This document shows positions 45,377 through 58,717 of a DNA stretch of 64,000 nt, piece by piece. The translations under genes were made by a program, and so were the position numbers. The number at the start of each line of letters is the position of its first letter. Position 1 is the first letter of the stretch. The stretch is from Leptodactylus fallax (taxonomy: Eukaryota; Chordata; Amphibia; Anura; Leptodactylidae), in the NCBI GenBank assembly GCA_947044405.1, contig CAMRHE010000353.1, positions 806,001 to 870,000 on the forward strand, in the 5' to 3' direction. The notes under the pieces are model-generated. The model saw nothing but the letters and a program-made list of their open reading frames with translations, did no database searches and was not told the origin of the DNA.

Positions 45377-45522
45377 CCTACAGACAGGTGGTCCCAGGGG
45401 GAGCAGCAACTTACCAGACTCTTTCTCTTTTTACCATATTTAATCCTGAGGCATTACTATCCAGGTCCCCACAGAACCACCAGAGGCGCCAGTGTGGTAA
45501 TAAAACCTTTTTCTTTTCATTA
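45377..45522. repeat. PLE direct repeat (pseudo-LTR), 3' copy
   Basis: Partner of 39928-40074; ends exactly at the right target duplication, which defines the PLE 3' end. Confidence 0.9.
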
Positions 45523-45816
45523 TCTACTCCATTCAGCCACTTCAGGTTTTGGGATGAGTGGGGTTAATTCCTTGGTTCCTGAAATGTGTGTGTACATAAG
45601 GGCAGACAGCATACAGGTATATGGCTCTCTGCTCCTGGGAAAACCACATGTGAGTAAAACTGCTGTGTATTGTGTTTGGGGAGCTGTGCAGTAGGCTGGA
45701 AACACTAATAAAACTGGATGAGGCCAGTTGCACCATACTTGGCTGGACTCTTATTGTTGTGCCAAAAGTGCTCGTCTATCTGAAGAGACGATGATCCCCA
45801 AGTTAATCCCATTACA
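45523..45816 (+). other. 3' LTR, right piece
   Basis: Resumes at TCTACTCCATTCA and runs through TGGGATGAGTGGGGTTAATT and ACACTAATAAAACTGG to ATTACA. A deletion of about 70 bases relative to the 5' LTR lies at GCAGTAGGCTGGAAACAC. Confidence 0.85.
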
Positions 45817-46160
45817 ATATATAAATAAATCAATAAATAAATAAATGTGATTAATTCTAAATTTAATTTAGCATATTAATCGGTGTGTGTTTAGTCAAAC
45901 TAAAAATCGCAAAGCAAGATGGTGAATATAGATAAATGCATAATGAATACATATGAGAAAATATGATTTAATAAATGATTATATTAATTGATGTGTGTTA
46001 GTTAAAAATTAATTATGTTTAGCTGATTATTCTTATAAAGTATTGATCTTTATAGTATATATAATACATAATAGTTTGCTAGTTGGTTAAGCTGCTGTTA
46101 ATAAATATATATAGGTAATTGACCATAAAAAAAAAAAAAAGAAAAGCTATATATTATATG
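45817..46160. other. No gene; A/T-rich
   Basis: Imperfect AAATAAAT and ATTAAT repeats and a 16-base A run (46126-46140). Nothing recognisable. Confidence 0.5.
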
Positions 46161-46162
46161 TA

Positions 46163-46551
46163 GACAAAGAAATCAGGCGATACCTTTTAGAGGCTAACTG
46201 AGTATATTTATAAGTAAGCTTTCAGGAGTACTAGCTAGCTCCCTTCATCAGACATGGTGTGATACAAGAACTGAAAATTCACAGATTTTTATACACATGG
46301 TTTTCAAAGCATTTTAGAGTCCTTAAAAAAAAATGCAATCTAAGTAGAGAAGTTATTTACAACAGGTGAAAAAAACAGTCTGGAAACTTGTGGTGCGTGA
46401 CGGAGGGATCAGTAATTCTTGCTGTTATCTGTTTGCTATCAGGAGGTGATTTGTGTCCCTCACAGTTCATACATAGTGTGATTTGAAGCTGGCATGAATA
46501 TTGAGTTCAGTTCATGGTTCATACATAGTGTGACATGAAGCTGGCATGAAT
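46163..46551 (-). repeat. Retroposon-like repeat H, copy 1
   Basis: It shares with 54837-55160 the run AAATCAGGCGATACCTTTTA, GGCTAACTGAGTATATTT, CATGGTGTGATACAA and TCATACATAGTGTGA in the same orientation. A 40-base block (CATACATAGTGTG...GCTGGCATGAATATT) is duplicated at 46463 and 46514. On the minus strand a hammerhead-like core is present. Confidence 0.7.
46220..46251 (-). ncRNA. Hammerhead-like core, repeat H copy 1
   Basis: Minus strand: CTGATGA, GGAG...CTCC as stem II with a loop enlarged by a CTAG duplication, then GAAAGC. Core boxes are canonical. Stems I and III are not obvious, so the assignment is tentative. Confidence 0.4.
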
Positions 46552-46693
46552 ATTAAATCCAAATTGCAGAGTTTGAAATTTTTGCATAAACTTGTACTCC
46601 CATTGTTTCTAGACAAAGCTATGGATTCAGTGTTAAATACATAAAAAGTATACAAAAAAATTATATATATATTATATATACACACACATATTA

Positions 46694-47177
46694 CACACAC
46701 ACGTGGACAAAATTGTTGGTACCCCCTCGTTTAATGAAAGAAAAACCCACAATGCTCACAGAAATAACTTGAATCTAACAAAAGTAATAATATATATAAA
46801 TTCTAAGAAAATGAACAAATGAAAGTCAGACATTGCTTTTCAACCATGCTTCAACAGAATTTTTTTTTAAAAAGAAAACTCATGAAATAGGCCTGGACAG
46901 AAATGATGGTACCGCTGAAAATAATGTGACCAAAGGGACATGCTAAATCAAGGTGTGTCCACTAATTAGCATCACAGGTGTCTACAATCTTGTAATCAGT
47001 CAGTGGGCCTGTATATAGGGCTACAGATACTCACTGTGCTGTTTGTCTGACTTTCATTTGTTCATTTTCATAGAATTTTTATATATTATTAATTTTGTCA
47101 GATTCAAGTTATTTATGTGACCATTGTGGGTATTTCTTTCATTAAACAAGGGGTACCAACAATTTTGTCCACGTGTG
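46694..47177. mobile_element. Tc1-type foldback MITE
   Basis: CACGTGGACAAAATTGTTGG at the left is complemented at the right. The inverted arms extend over more than 130 bases each (including TGAATCTAACAAAA and GAACAAATGAAAGTCAGAC), leaving a centre of about 170 bases. TA flanks it on both sides. No transposase. Confidence 0.85.
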
Positions 47178-47189
47178 TATATTAACCAA

Positions 47190-48505
47190 AACATCCCTTT
47201 TTTGGGCAATAAGGCAATCTTATTAAAATTAAAGGTTAGCTTTAAGAGAATTGACCAACAACTCCGACAGTCATTAGGAGTGCAGACAAGGGTGGGGGAA
47301 TAGTAAAACAGAACAGCATAATACACCAAATTAGATGAGAACCCTCAACCAATATAGAGGAACATAAAGATCTAATTGACAGTGCAGTTTTAGATGGAAT
47401 ACTAAATAAACAAGAGAAACAATTCCTGACAGTTGTGAAGATAGCAATATATAAGGACCAAAAAAACCCGCCAGGTCGACCCATTATATCTGGAATCAAT
47501 TCCATAACTGCAAATCTCTCACAAAATGTTGACCATATATTTCAAAGATATGTGGTCCTACTACCATCATATCAAATCTGATTGAAATGCTGAAAGGGTT
47601 GAAGTGGAAAGCAAATTATTTATTGGTGTCTATGGCTGTATCCGCTTTATATAGCAACATCCCTCATGACAAGGGCATGACTGATTATGGACATCCAACA
47701 AGGAATCCGACGATGCCCCATGCACAGAGAAACTTTGTTACATCTAGTATTCACTTTATTTTAATGCATAACATTATGTTTGAGGGCACAATTTATTTAC
47801 AGAAATGCGGGATGACAATGGGTACGTGCTTCGCACCAAGCTTTGAGAATCTGTTTATGGGTAAAATTTGGGAATCGTTTTATATTTAATACACAATTGT
47901 GGTCTGAAAGCATTATTTTTTATTGCCCTTCTATTGACTTAATTTTCATTTGGCGAGGTACACAGATCAATCTTAAAAGGTTTGAATCAGAGCTTAACAA
48001 CACTGATTGGGGCCTTTCATTCACCATGACATCATCAGCTACTAATACCGAATTTCTGGACTTAAGTCTTAGCTCTGGAAAGTGAATGTACCGGTCAGCC
48101 AAATCAAAAGAATTAGGCAAAATTGCTGTAAAACTAGTGATTACAAAACACAGAGTAAGATATTACAAGCTTGGTTCAAAAATAAAAGGTTACCCACAAG
48201 GCTTCATAAAATCAGCTAGCGATAGCGTGGAAGCCTTAACACAAATAGAGTATTTACAACCCCGGAATGGAAGTGGTGAGTACAAAAGATGCCAACACAA
48301 TTTTATCACCATCTACAATTAATCGCATAAGGCTATTAAAGAAATACTAGAATAACAATTCTTCTGAATGACCCTCAGTTGAAGGGGTGAATCACAGAAC
48401 GTCCTATGGTCACCTTTAGAAGAGCTTGCACTATTAAAGAGATTGTTGCTTCAAGCAAGCTCCATCAACAGCGCATTAATAAATACTTCTTGAATTCCAG
48501 TACTA
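47190..48505 (+). pseudogene. Second PLE reverse transcriptase remnant
   Basis: Blocks recognisable by comparison with 41727-44144: PPGRPIISGINSITANLSQN (about 47465), VSALYSNIPHDKGM (47639), GMTMGTCFAPSFENLFMG (about 47811), FIWRGTQINLKRFESELNN with the catalytic YIDD degraded to SIDL, and TNTEFLDLSLS. Many stops and frameshifts. It ends at Tc1 element C, and no endonuclease part is seen beyond. Sequence differs enough from the 40-45 kb PLE to be another family. Confidence 0.75.
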
Positions 48506-48507
48506 TA

Positions 48508-50108
<1,601 letters not shown>

Positions 50109-50110
50109 TA

Positions 50111-50441
50111 TAAAAGCAGATTTTTTTGTGCTATATACATGAAGGTTATTGTCATACTTTTAGGGTGCAGACATGCAGTGGCTCTGGACGCACATAGTAT
50201 AGGGAAGAAATGTATTGATTATTGTCTTCAACTTGTTACTGCCCGTCTGGTGTGCCGTCTGAGCCACTGCATGTATCTGCAGCCTAATATGCTTGTGTGA
50301 CTCAGGCAGTCTACGTTGTAGATTTTGTAGAGAGTTTATTGGTTGTCTTCTATAAAGTTAGGGATCTTATAGACATTGTTGTGGTTATTATTCATTTATA
50401 GGATATTATATTTATTTGTCAGGTTATCAGCATCAGAAAAC
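50111..50441 (+). other. Probable 5' region of the piggyBac element
   Basis: Noncoding sequence with GCAGTGGCTCTGG and an inverted GAGCCACTGC. No TTAA-linked terminal repeat was identified. Confidence 0.35.
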
Positions 50442-52320
50442 ATGTCACAGAGAGGATATAGAGCTGAGGAGGCTTATGCTATACTTTGTTCCTCTGATGA
50501 AGAGAGTAGTGTGGAAAGTTCAGGCTCTGAATATGTACCTGTTGAAGGCAGTGATACCTTATCTGCAAGTTCAGACAGTTATTCAGATGATGACACTTCT
50601 GCAGAAAGGGCCAAAAAATTACAGAGAAGGCAGCAGAGATGTGTTGGTAGTAGCGAGCAGTGTACAGCTAGCACTAGCACACACACATGCCAGGGCCTTC
50701 TACCAGCCAAGTCAGCACAGCTACTGAGATCACTAGTTCACAGACAGCAGGACCAAACACCCCAGGTTCCTATGCAAAGTGCCCCATTGGAAATCTACCC
50801 AGTGTGGTCAAGATCTGCAACATACTCACCTGCTATACCTCCCTTTATGGCACAAGCTGGAGTAAATGTGCCAACAGAAAATTTTGGCCCCATTGACTTT
50901 TTCAAACTTTTTATAACTGAGCAACTGCTGGATGATATAGTGCTCCAAACTAACATATGCAGAACAGTATACGGTAAACAATCCTTCCTCCTGCTATGCC
51001 AGACCCAGATACTGGAAACCTACAATTGTGCCAGAAATAAAACAGTTTCTAGCCCTGACCTTTAGTATGGGACTTACAAAGAAATCAGAACTAAAGGCGT
51101 ACTGGTCTACCAACCCCATTCACCACATGCCAGTATTTTCTGCTGTGATGGCCCGGGCTCGCTATGAAGCACTATTGAGATTCTTACATTTCAATGATAA
51201 TGCCCTTTGTCCCACACAAATTTGAAGGTGTAAAGACAGGCTATATAAACTAAGGCCACTCAATCATTTCAACAAAATTTTTGCAGAGGTATACACCTCT
51301 CATCAAAACATAGCAATTGATGAATCCCTGATTCATTTCACAGGCTGCCTTGCATTCAAGCAATATATTCCAAGCAAGAGGGCAAGGTATGGAGTTAAGC
51401 TCTACAAACTTTGTGAAAGTGGCACAGGCTATACCTATGCCTTCAGAATTTATGAGGGAAAAGACAGCCGCCTCAGTCCACCTGGTTGCCCAACCTACAT
51501 GGGTGTTAATGGGAAGATTATGTGGAATCTCATAAACCTATTACTTCATCAGGGCTATCACTTATACTTGGACAATTCAATTATTATACAAGTATACCAC
51601 TTTTTAAGCATCTGTTCATAGAGGGCACAGTTACTTGTAGAACCGTAAGATCCAATCGGAAGGGCTTTCCATAGAGACTTGTAAGCACGAGACTGAAACG
51701 AGGAGAGTCCTCATGCCTGCGTATCTCAGAACTGCTGGCAATAAAATACAGGGACAAAAGAGATGTATTCCTGCCCAGCACCATCCATGCTGATACAAAC
51801 AGTCCCAGTAGCAGTTACACACAGAAACATGCAGGCAGAAAAACCAGTGTGTGTGGTGGACTACAATAAATTTATGGGCGCATTTGACTTAAATTACCAG
51901 ATGCTTAGGCCATATCTGATCTTGCGCAAAACAAGATTCTGGTATAAAAAAGTGTGTCCCTCTACCTGCTACAACTGGAAATGTACAATGCCTTTGTGAT
52001 TTATAAACATTGTGGAAACCAGGCTCCCATTCTAAAGTTCCAGGAAGAAATAATCCTCAGTCTACTTTATCCATCTGGTACCGTTCCTGTGAACATGGAG
52101 TCAGAATCTGTCAGCAGGCTGCATGGCAGACACTTTCCTGACATCCTTCTTCCCCCACAGAAAATAAAGAAAATCACCAGAAAAGGTGCAGGGTTTGTGC
52201 CAAACAGGGTATTCGGAGAGACTCAAGGTACTACTGCCCACAGTGCCCATCAGTGCCTGCACTCTGCATTGTAGACTGTTTCAGCAAATACCACACATCT
52301 GGAAAACTTTAATTTTTAGA
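50442..52320 (+). pseudogene. piggyBac transposase, decayed
   Basis: The ATG at 50442 opens an acidic N-terminus (MSQRGYRAEEAYAILCSSDE), then frame changes near 51000. The DDE domain shows AIDESLIHFTG (first Asp, codon 51319-51321), LYLDNS (second Asp, 51571-51573) and, in another frame, NKFMGAFDLNYQMLRPYL (third Asp, 51896-51898). The C-terminal Cys-rich domain (RCRVCAKQG, YYCPQCPSVPALCIVDCF) is at 52170-52300. At least three frameshifts and a stop at 51223-51225 disable it. It is a different family from the truncated copy at 31845-32699. Confidence 0.85.
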
Positions 52321-52489
52321 GGAAAAAAAAAATAGTATCTTTTCTGCATGTAAATATGTTTTAGCTTGATTTATAACTTGTTTAGTGGTGATGTTTATAT
52401 ATTTCACATAAATAGAACTTTTAGCACAAGCCGTGTTTGTTGGATTTATTTTTAACATTTTGCCTAATGAGAAGAATAATTATACATGT

Positions 52490-53070
52490 AAATAGAAGAG
52501 ACGGGTCTAATTTGTTCCACATAGTCATTTTGTCATTTCACAAAATCTGTAATGATAGTATAGTGTCAGCAAACCAGCTATGGATAATTTGGCCTCCAGA
52601 AGCCTGTTTGCGCACCATTCACTGCAGGCTCTGCTGTAGGCCCAGCAAGTAAGGAATACACCTACATTGGGTATCTATGAAAACGGCATAAGTTGCTAAA
52701 TATGTTTCTCAAGTAGCACTCACCAGATTTTAAAAATAGTCACCTGAATTCACATATTTGGAAAAAGTCATTTTTATTTTTTTCCACCAAATTCATTGAA
52801 AAGTCTGGAAAAAAGCAGAGGTCCAATATATTTTATATGTCCTTTATTGAATACCTTGGGGGGTCTAATTTATTCAATGGATTCATTTTGGGGGTGTTCA
52901 TACTGTTTTGGGCCTTCACAGCAGCTGTAATGATAGTATGGTGTCAGCAAACCAGCTATGGAAAATTTGGCCTCCGGAAGCCAGTTTGCACACCATTCAT
53001 TGCAGGCTCTGCTGTAGGCCCACATAATGGAGAAAATACTCAAATGTGCTATCTATACAAACAGCAGAAA
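52490..53070. repeat. Duplicated noncoding block 3' of piggyBac
   Basis: About 130 bases around GTGTCAGCAAACCAGCTATG and GCAGGCTCTGCTGTAGGCCC occur at 52545-52650 and again at 52925-53025. The second copy is preceded by GGGGGGTCTAATTTATTCAA and TTTTGGGGGTGTTCATACTG, the dispersed repeat A words. Confidence 0.8.
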
Positions 53071-53375
53071 TAAGAAAATATATTTTAGAATATATATATA
53101 TTTATTATAATTTATTTGTTTGAGGTTAGCATGTGTATAAATGTAGGAAAAAGCATTTTTTTTGTCCTTTTCCCTCTATATTTTTTAAAAAGGAAAATGT
53201 ATTGCTTATTTTGTTATAAAATGGGAAAGCCCATTATGTTCCGAGAAAAAGGAGACCAAATACATGTAGGTTGGCACAGTAATAGAAAATAAATTTTCAG
53301 TTAACCTGGAACATGGATAAAACTTGAAAATGTGCCTGGTCTGGAAGGGGGGTAAAGCATCAGATATGGAAATGG

Positions 53376-54072
53376 TTAAAGGGGTTTTCCGGGCAAAAAA
53401 GGTTTTTTTTTTTAAAAAAGGTCTGTTAGCGCTATTAATGGGTTAATAAGTGCACCCAAATACCTTTAGCAGTGTTTTGAGTTATTTCTGTGTTTATCTG
53501 GGAGCTCCTGACATCTTCTGCATTTGATTACATGGTGTAGCTTACTGCTGTATTAGCTAATGCAATGCATCATGATACTTGTAGGTTAACTTGTAGGCTG
53601 ACTCACACTACCTCCCCCTCCCTCTCAAACCCCCTCTCTCTAGCTATCCCACCCACTACTAGACCTTCCCAACTAACTCAGCCCATCCCCACCCCCATCA
53701 TACTTAAATATCTTTCTTCCAGACTCCCTCCTGGGAGATGGCTTCTCCCTCTTTTCTGACTTTGCCGGCGCACGCAATAGTCCTGGTGCTGCAGCCAACA
53801 ATTCACCTCTACTGCGCAGGTGTGGGAGGAGCTGTCCTGCAGAAGGAAGTCTGAAAGGAAGACAGGTAAGTATGATGGGGTGGAGTATTAGTGTTGTTCA
53901 ATTGCTGGAAACGGGGAAACGAAACGTCACCGGATAACCAGAAAATGTGACCGCCCTAGGGTTAAGGGTAAATTATACATTTTTGATAAATTATGTAATT
54001 TAGAAAATAGGCAGGGGGAGGGTGTTTACATTAGTGTAGGAATTACACAATTATCCCAGACAACCCCTTTAA
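53376..54072. mobile_element. MITE with TTAAAGGGGTT ends
   Basis: TTAAAGGGGTTTTCCGGGC at the left and CCCAGACAACCCCTTTAA at the right are inverted. Noncoding; includes CTCCCCCTCCCTCTC and a CAGGTAAGTATGATGG splice-donor-like motif near 53866. The TTAA could be terminal or target sequence. Confidence 0.65.
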
Positions 54073-54836
54073 TGGTAATAGTAATGACTAACTTATAATC
54101 AGTAGAGCAGTAATGACAATTTGCTGGTGCATTTTGTGGGTCTCTTTCAACATACTCCTTATACTGTTCCTACTCTGTTTCCCATGCTTACCATATTTTT
54201 TTACTGAAAAATCTTGCTAAAAAAAAGTCATTGCGTCTTATAGTCTGCATTCAAAGAGCCCGACAGTGCTAGATCCCTAACCACTAAATAAGTTATCAGC
54301 ACTTGACTGATCACTATAAGAACTGTGTAGAACTGGTGAGGCTCTGGCAATTCAACATGGAGCTTTAAATGTGCTGAGATTTCACTGGCATTTTCTTCAT
54401 CCCATGCCATGCTCTCTCATACTGCCAGACTGCTGCTATCTTGGGGGGGAGACAATGCAGAGGTGTCATGACCACATACTCACACCAATCTTCATAGTGG
54501 CGGAGCTGAAGTTAAACGAGGTGCACCGTCCAATGGGGAAAAATTTACCCATTTCCACCATCATTCAGGCCAGAGGGTACATCTGTTAGGGCTGATGGCC
54601 TGCACCCTCTATGCATACTGCATAGATGACGCAGAAATGAAAAATTTGCAAAAACACAGATTTGCGCAGAATTTTTAAACTTATGTCGTATACGCCATAA
54701 TAAATCTTCCCCATAACCTCTTCCTTTTCTAGCTTTAAAATAAAAAGTCTGATTACAGTGAGATGTTTTAGTAGGAGGTGAGGAATGTCAAACAGCAGTG
54801 GGCTAAATGGAATCTTCTCTGCTTGGCTAAGGGTCA
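54073..54836. other. No gene; MITE family C fragment
   Basis: 54190-54255 has ACCATATTTTTTTACTGAAA and TTGCGTCTTATAGTC, a piece of family C termini. The rest is unclassified. Confidence 0.5.
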
Positions 54837-55160
54837 AGAAATCAGGCGATACCTTTTAGAGGCTAACTGAGTATATTTATAAGTAAGCTTTCAGGAGTAC
54901 TAGCTCCCTTCATCAGACATGGTGTGATACAATAACTGAAAATTCACAGATTTTTATACACATGGTCTTCAAAGCATTTTAGAGTCCTTAAAAAAAAGGC
55001 CAAAACAAAATGCAATCTAAGTAGAGAAGTTATTTACAACAGGTCAAAAAACAATCTGGAAAGTTGTGGTGCGTGACAGAGGGATCTGTTATCTGTTTGC
55101 TATCAGGAGGTGATTTGTGATCCTCACAGGTCATACATAGTGTGACATGAAGCTGGCTGC
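54837..55160 (-). repeat. Retroposon-like repeat H, copy 2
   Basis: Matches 46163-46480 closely, lacking the CTAG duplication and with a 12-base difference near 55000 (GGCCAAAACAAA). Confidence 0.7.
54889..54916 (-). ncRNA. Hammerhead-like core, repeat H copy 2
   Basis: Minus strand CTGATGA, GGAG-CTAGTA-CTCC, GAAAGC. Same core as 46220-46251 with the shorter loop, so this is probably the ancestral form. Confidence 0.4.
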
Positions 55161-55321
55161 AGCCAGGCATCACAAAGTCCAACAAATACAAAGACAAACA
55201 CAGGTATCTAAAAGAATGGACACATTGCACTTGTAGTCAGCCTCCTCCTTATCCAAAATGAAGGACATGAAATAAATGTAGCTTCTAGGGATTGGAAGAG
55301 TTAATTGATAGATGCATTTTT

Positions 55322-55880
55322 TACTTTAACCCCTTGTGAATGTGTAAATTTTAGTGCTCATTAAACATGATTGAAAAAAAAAATTAAACATCTAAATTTT
55401 ACCTCCATGTTTTAATTCCTGTAAAATGCTTAACGGATTAACAAACTTACAAAATGTGGCCTCGCATTATTTGAATGGTGCAGTTTTGAAAATGGGGTGA
55501 TTTATGAGTTTTTATAGTAAATAGTCCTTTAAAATCCCCTTCAGAACTGAAGTGGTCCCTAAAAAAATGGGTTTAGGAAACTTTCTTGTAAATCTGGAAA
55601 AATCGCTCTTAGAATTGTAAACCTTCTAGCATTGAAAATAAATTCAAGGAAGATTAAAAGATGATGTGAATATAAAGCAGAGATATATAATCTCTTTAAT
55701 ATTTTTAACATATTTGGGTGGTATAGCTATATGTCTGAAAAGCAGAGCATTTGACATTTTAAAAATTGCTAATTTTTCCAAATTTCCTATTTTTTTTTTT
55801 AAATAAATGCAAAACATATTGATCAGTGTTTATCTCTAACATGAAGTACAATGTGTCCTTAAGTGGTTTAAGTAGCCAAA
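55322..55880. repeat. Dispersed repeat A fragment
   Basis: From TTTAACCCCTTGTGAATG to CCTTAAGTGGTTTAAG, with GGTGCAGTTTTGAAAATGGG in between. Resembles 9900-10410. Confidence 0.5.
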
Positions 55881-55914
55881 CTACAACAAAGTACTCCAAC
55901 CGAAAACACTAATC

Positions 55915-56000
55915 CCTTAAAGACCACGGACGTACTATTATATCTTGGGTGCCTTGTACTTAACGCAAATGGATGTAATAGTACGTCCGGAAGTTAAGGG
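55915..56000. repeat. Inverted repeat GGACGTACTATTA
   Basis: CCTTAAAGACCACGGACGTA at the left is matched by TACGTCCGGAAGTTAAGG at the right, with TAATAGTACGTCC complementing GGACGTACTATTA. Likely a transposon terminus with a subterminal palindrome. Confidence 0.65.
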
Positions 56001-56567
56001 GTCTCCATGTCAGGTGACACGGAGATCTAAGAAGATTGTCTGCTGTCATGGACAGCAGCAATCTTTGCACATTTTTAATCGGCCAATCTTTGCCAATTCT
56101 GATCAGTTAATAGCAGCTTACTGGCACACATCCTTTGATCTGTGCCAGCAGGCAGGGGCACACCTCTAATGAGGCGAAGTGAGGCAGCTGCCTCAGGCGG
56201 CACTGTCCGTCACTACCTGGGGGGCGGCATTTTTACCATTTATTTAAACCCATTGTCCTGGGCTGGTTTACGAGACCTCTGCATGTCAGCACAGGTGGCG
56301 ATACAATGACGTCATCACGCCTCCTACGCTGACACGCAGACGTCGCGGACAAGAAGAGGAGGCGGCGGCGGCTCCATCATGGGATTGCAGGTAGGTGACA
56401 ACTTTTTTTTTTATATATAAATAGACCGTAACCTGCTGGAGTATCCCCAGCAGGTAACGGCCTATTTACTTATCGTATTTACTTATCGTTGCTATCGGAC
56501 ACAGAAGGGGGAATCAGAAGCGGCTGTGAGCAGCAGCGGGGATCGATAAGTGAGGACAAATACTACT

Positions 56568-56896
56568 ATTATTATACTCCGGGGTCTATTCAGACCCCGG
56601 AGTATAATAATCGGAGGCCCAGGGGAGGTGATATACATAAAAAATAATTGTTACTCACCTCTCCGGCGATCCGATGTTACTCCCAGCAGGCTTCGGCCAT
56701 CTTTGGTGACGTCCCAGGCGTCACGTGAGCCAGCCCTACGTCATTATGCTGCGACGCCGGGCTGTGCGACATTTAAGAGGGCCGAAAGCAGGGAGTGCAC
56801 CGCAGCCCAGGTAAGTAACACTGGTTTTTATGTTTGTCACCGCCTGGGTCTCCGATCATTATGCTCTGGGGACATTTAGACCCCAGAGTATAATAA
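56568..56896. repeat. Two-palindrome cargo module in hAT element 5
   Basis: 56568-56611 (TACTCCGGGGTCT...AGACCCCGGAGTA, the best preserved copy) and 56858-56896. Between them are TTGTTACTCACCTCTCCGG and CAGGTAAGTAACAC, the same inward-facing splice-donor-like pair as at 14.0-14.3 kb. Confidence 0.85.
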
Positions 56897-56904
56897 TAGT
56901 TCAT

Positions 56905-57260
56905 GGGTGGGTTACTATGGAGCAGAATACTGCGTGCAGGGGCCACTATGGGGCATAATTACGTGTGCAGGGGCCACTATGGGACATAATACCGAGTGCA
57001 GGGGCCACTATGGAGCATAATACCGTGTGCAGGGACCACTATGAGGCATAATATTGTGTGCAGGGGCCACTGCGGGGCATAATACCGTGTGCAGGGGCCG
57101 CTGCAGGACATAATACCGTGTGCAGGGGTCGCTGCGGGGCATAATACCGTATGCAGGGGCCGTTGCGTGGGCATAATACCGTGTGCAGGGGCCGCTGCGG
57201 GGCATAATACCATGTAATACTGTGTTCTGGGGCCACTGTGGGCCATAATACCGTGTAATA
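56905..57260. repeat. Minisatellite in hAT element 5
   Basis: About 11 units of 30-31 bases with GTGTGCAGGGGCC and CATAATACCG, the reverse complement of the array words in hAT elements 1 and 2. Confidence 0.9.
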
Positions 57261-58717
57261 CTGTATTAAAAAAAAAAAAACACCTACTCACCTGTCCCTT
57301 GTGCGCCAATGTCTCCCACCGCAGTCTGTTACTGCTGCTCTGGTGTTCTCTTCTGGCGGAAGTCCCCACCAAACATGACCGCTGAGGGGAAGAAAACACC
57401 AGAGCAGCAGGACTGGAACGCGCTGGGAGACACCGAAGCACCTTCCCCAGCCTCATATTAAAAAAGTGGTTATCCTGGACAACCCCTTTAAGGTGGCACT
57501 TGGGCTTTATTAAAGGGTCTTTCCAGCTCATTTTTATTGATATTCTATCCTTAGGACAGATTATCAATAAGAGATCAGTGGACACCTCCTCTGATCAGCT
57601 GTATGAAGGGGATATGGTGCCTGTTTATATCACACGCTGTCTGTTTATAGTGACCGTGTGATACAATTACAGTCTTGTCACATGGACGTGTATAGGACGA
57701 GGCTGTAGTTACTTTACATGGCCACTATGAGATGAATGACACTATGTAAACAGAGAAGCAGTCATGGCTTACACAGGTACCATTCAAACAGCTGATCAGT
57801 GTGGGTCCTGGGTTTTTGAGCCCCACTGATTAGTTTATTAATGACCTGGAAAACCTTTTAATTAGTTAACACCTGGGGCATTATTAATAAGGAGCATTAT
57901 TTATACAGGGTACACACAGAAATTATTAATATAAAGATGCACTTGGGAGTTATTCATTATGGGGGGTTATATCATATATTTTATAATTGGGGGTAGCAGC
58001 AGGATGGGTGTGCAGGTGAGGACAATGTGGGTTTGATGCCTGGAAAAGTGAGGAGCCAAAGATGTCTGTGTTGTAAACTTTACAGAGACAAGCCACAGCT
58101 GGAAGAAGTGGTTATGGCGGTCCAAAGGAAAGAGAAGGGAAATGTGACTGATTAGTCAGAGACGTCACCTGTAAGTCACAAAATGTTACTGCCCTGTATT
58201 CACCTAAATGATAGAGGATAAATACCTGATTGATGGGGGTCTGTCTGCTGAGACCCCCACTGGGCCTGAAAATAGTTTTTTTTCTCCCCCTCTGGGAATT
58301 CAGCCTGACCGCAGTCCGGTTGAATATAGGCTTGTCACTTGGTGGATAGACGAACCTGTGTGGCTGCCATTCGCCTCAATGAGAGTGGCAAAGATAGCTG
58401 AAGTCCAGTACTCAGCTATCTGCGGCGTTCCTATTATAGAGAATGGGGGCCATGTGGGCTCTTCCATCCACCAAGTAGAAGATGTGTGAAGTTACTTTCA
58501 TTGTTAATGCCGTGTTGTTGATTTCTGATACTGAAGTAAAACAGGAAGAAAAATTCTTAAAAACTGTTTCATAAGTTTGTGAATGTTTATTGTACGACAA
58601 TAATAGCCTGTGACGCTAACAGCATGTAAATGCAATTTTATATATATTTTTTTTTTGGGGGGGGGGGCGTCTTTCGATAGTCCGCCTCAGGCAGCAAAGA
58701 AGCTAGGTTCACCACTG

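Larger units (their letters stand above)
39724..45522 (+). mobile_element. Penelope-like retroelement, near full length
   Basis: A 5.8 kb insertion in the 3' LTR, flanked by the 13-bp duplication TCTACTCCATTCA (39711-39723 and 45523-45535). From left to right: an inverted segment (39724-39920) complementary to 45080-45270 with a minus-strand hammerhead, a 145-base direct repeat (39928-40074, also 45377-45522), a decayed ORF1 region, ORF2 with PLE reverse transcriptase and GIY-YIG endonuclease, a long pyrimidine-rich 3' region and a plus-strand hammerhead. The terminal direct repeats are the pseudo-LTRs described for PLEs. Confidence 0.9.
35625..45816 (+). mobile_element. Gmr1-like Ty3/gypsy retrotransposon
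   Basis: Order: 5' LTR (35625-36161), gag (36257-37450, interrupted by a solo LTR), protease remnant and integrase (37451-38985), reverse transcriptase (38986-39663), then a 5'-deleted 3' LTR that is split by a PLE. Integrase lies before reverse transcriptase, the arrangement known for the Gmr1-like lineage of deuterostome Ty3/gypsy elements. RNase H is missing. ATAT abuts both ends, but the A/T-rich context makes a 4-bp duplication hard to prove. Confidence 0.8.
56153..58717. mobile_element. Non-autonomous hAT element 5
   Basis: Ends CAGGGGCACACCTC (followed by CAGCTGCCTCAGGCGGC) and the complement of CAGTGGTGAACCTAG (followed by TGCTGCCTGAGGCGG). The flanking 8 bases are CCAGCAGG and CCAGCAGA, matching 7 of 8. 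The interior holds two cargo palindromes, the minisatellite (56905-57260), an inverted GTGTTCTCTTC/GAAGAAAACAC pair and MITE-like pieces (57460-57860, 58190-58500). No transposase. Confidence 0.8.

Noticed and set aside
53565..53759. Pro/Ser-rich 64-residue open frame
   Set aside because: It lies in a pyrimidine-rich part of a MITE and has low complexity, no homology that I recognise and no conserved start context.
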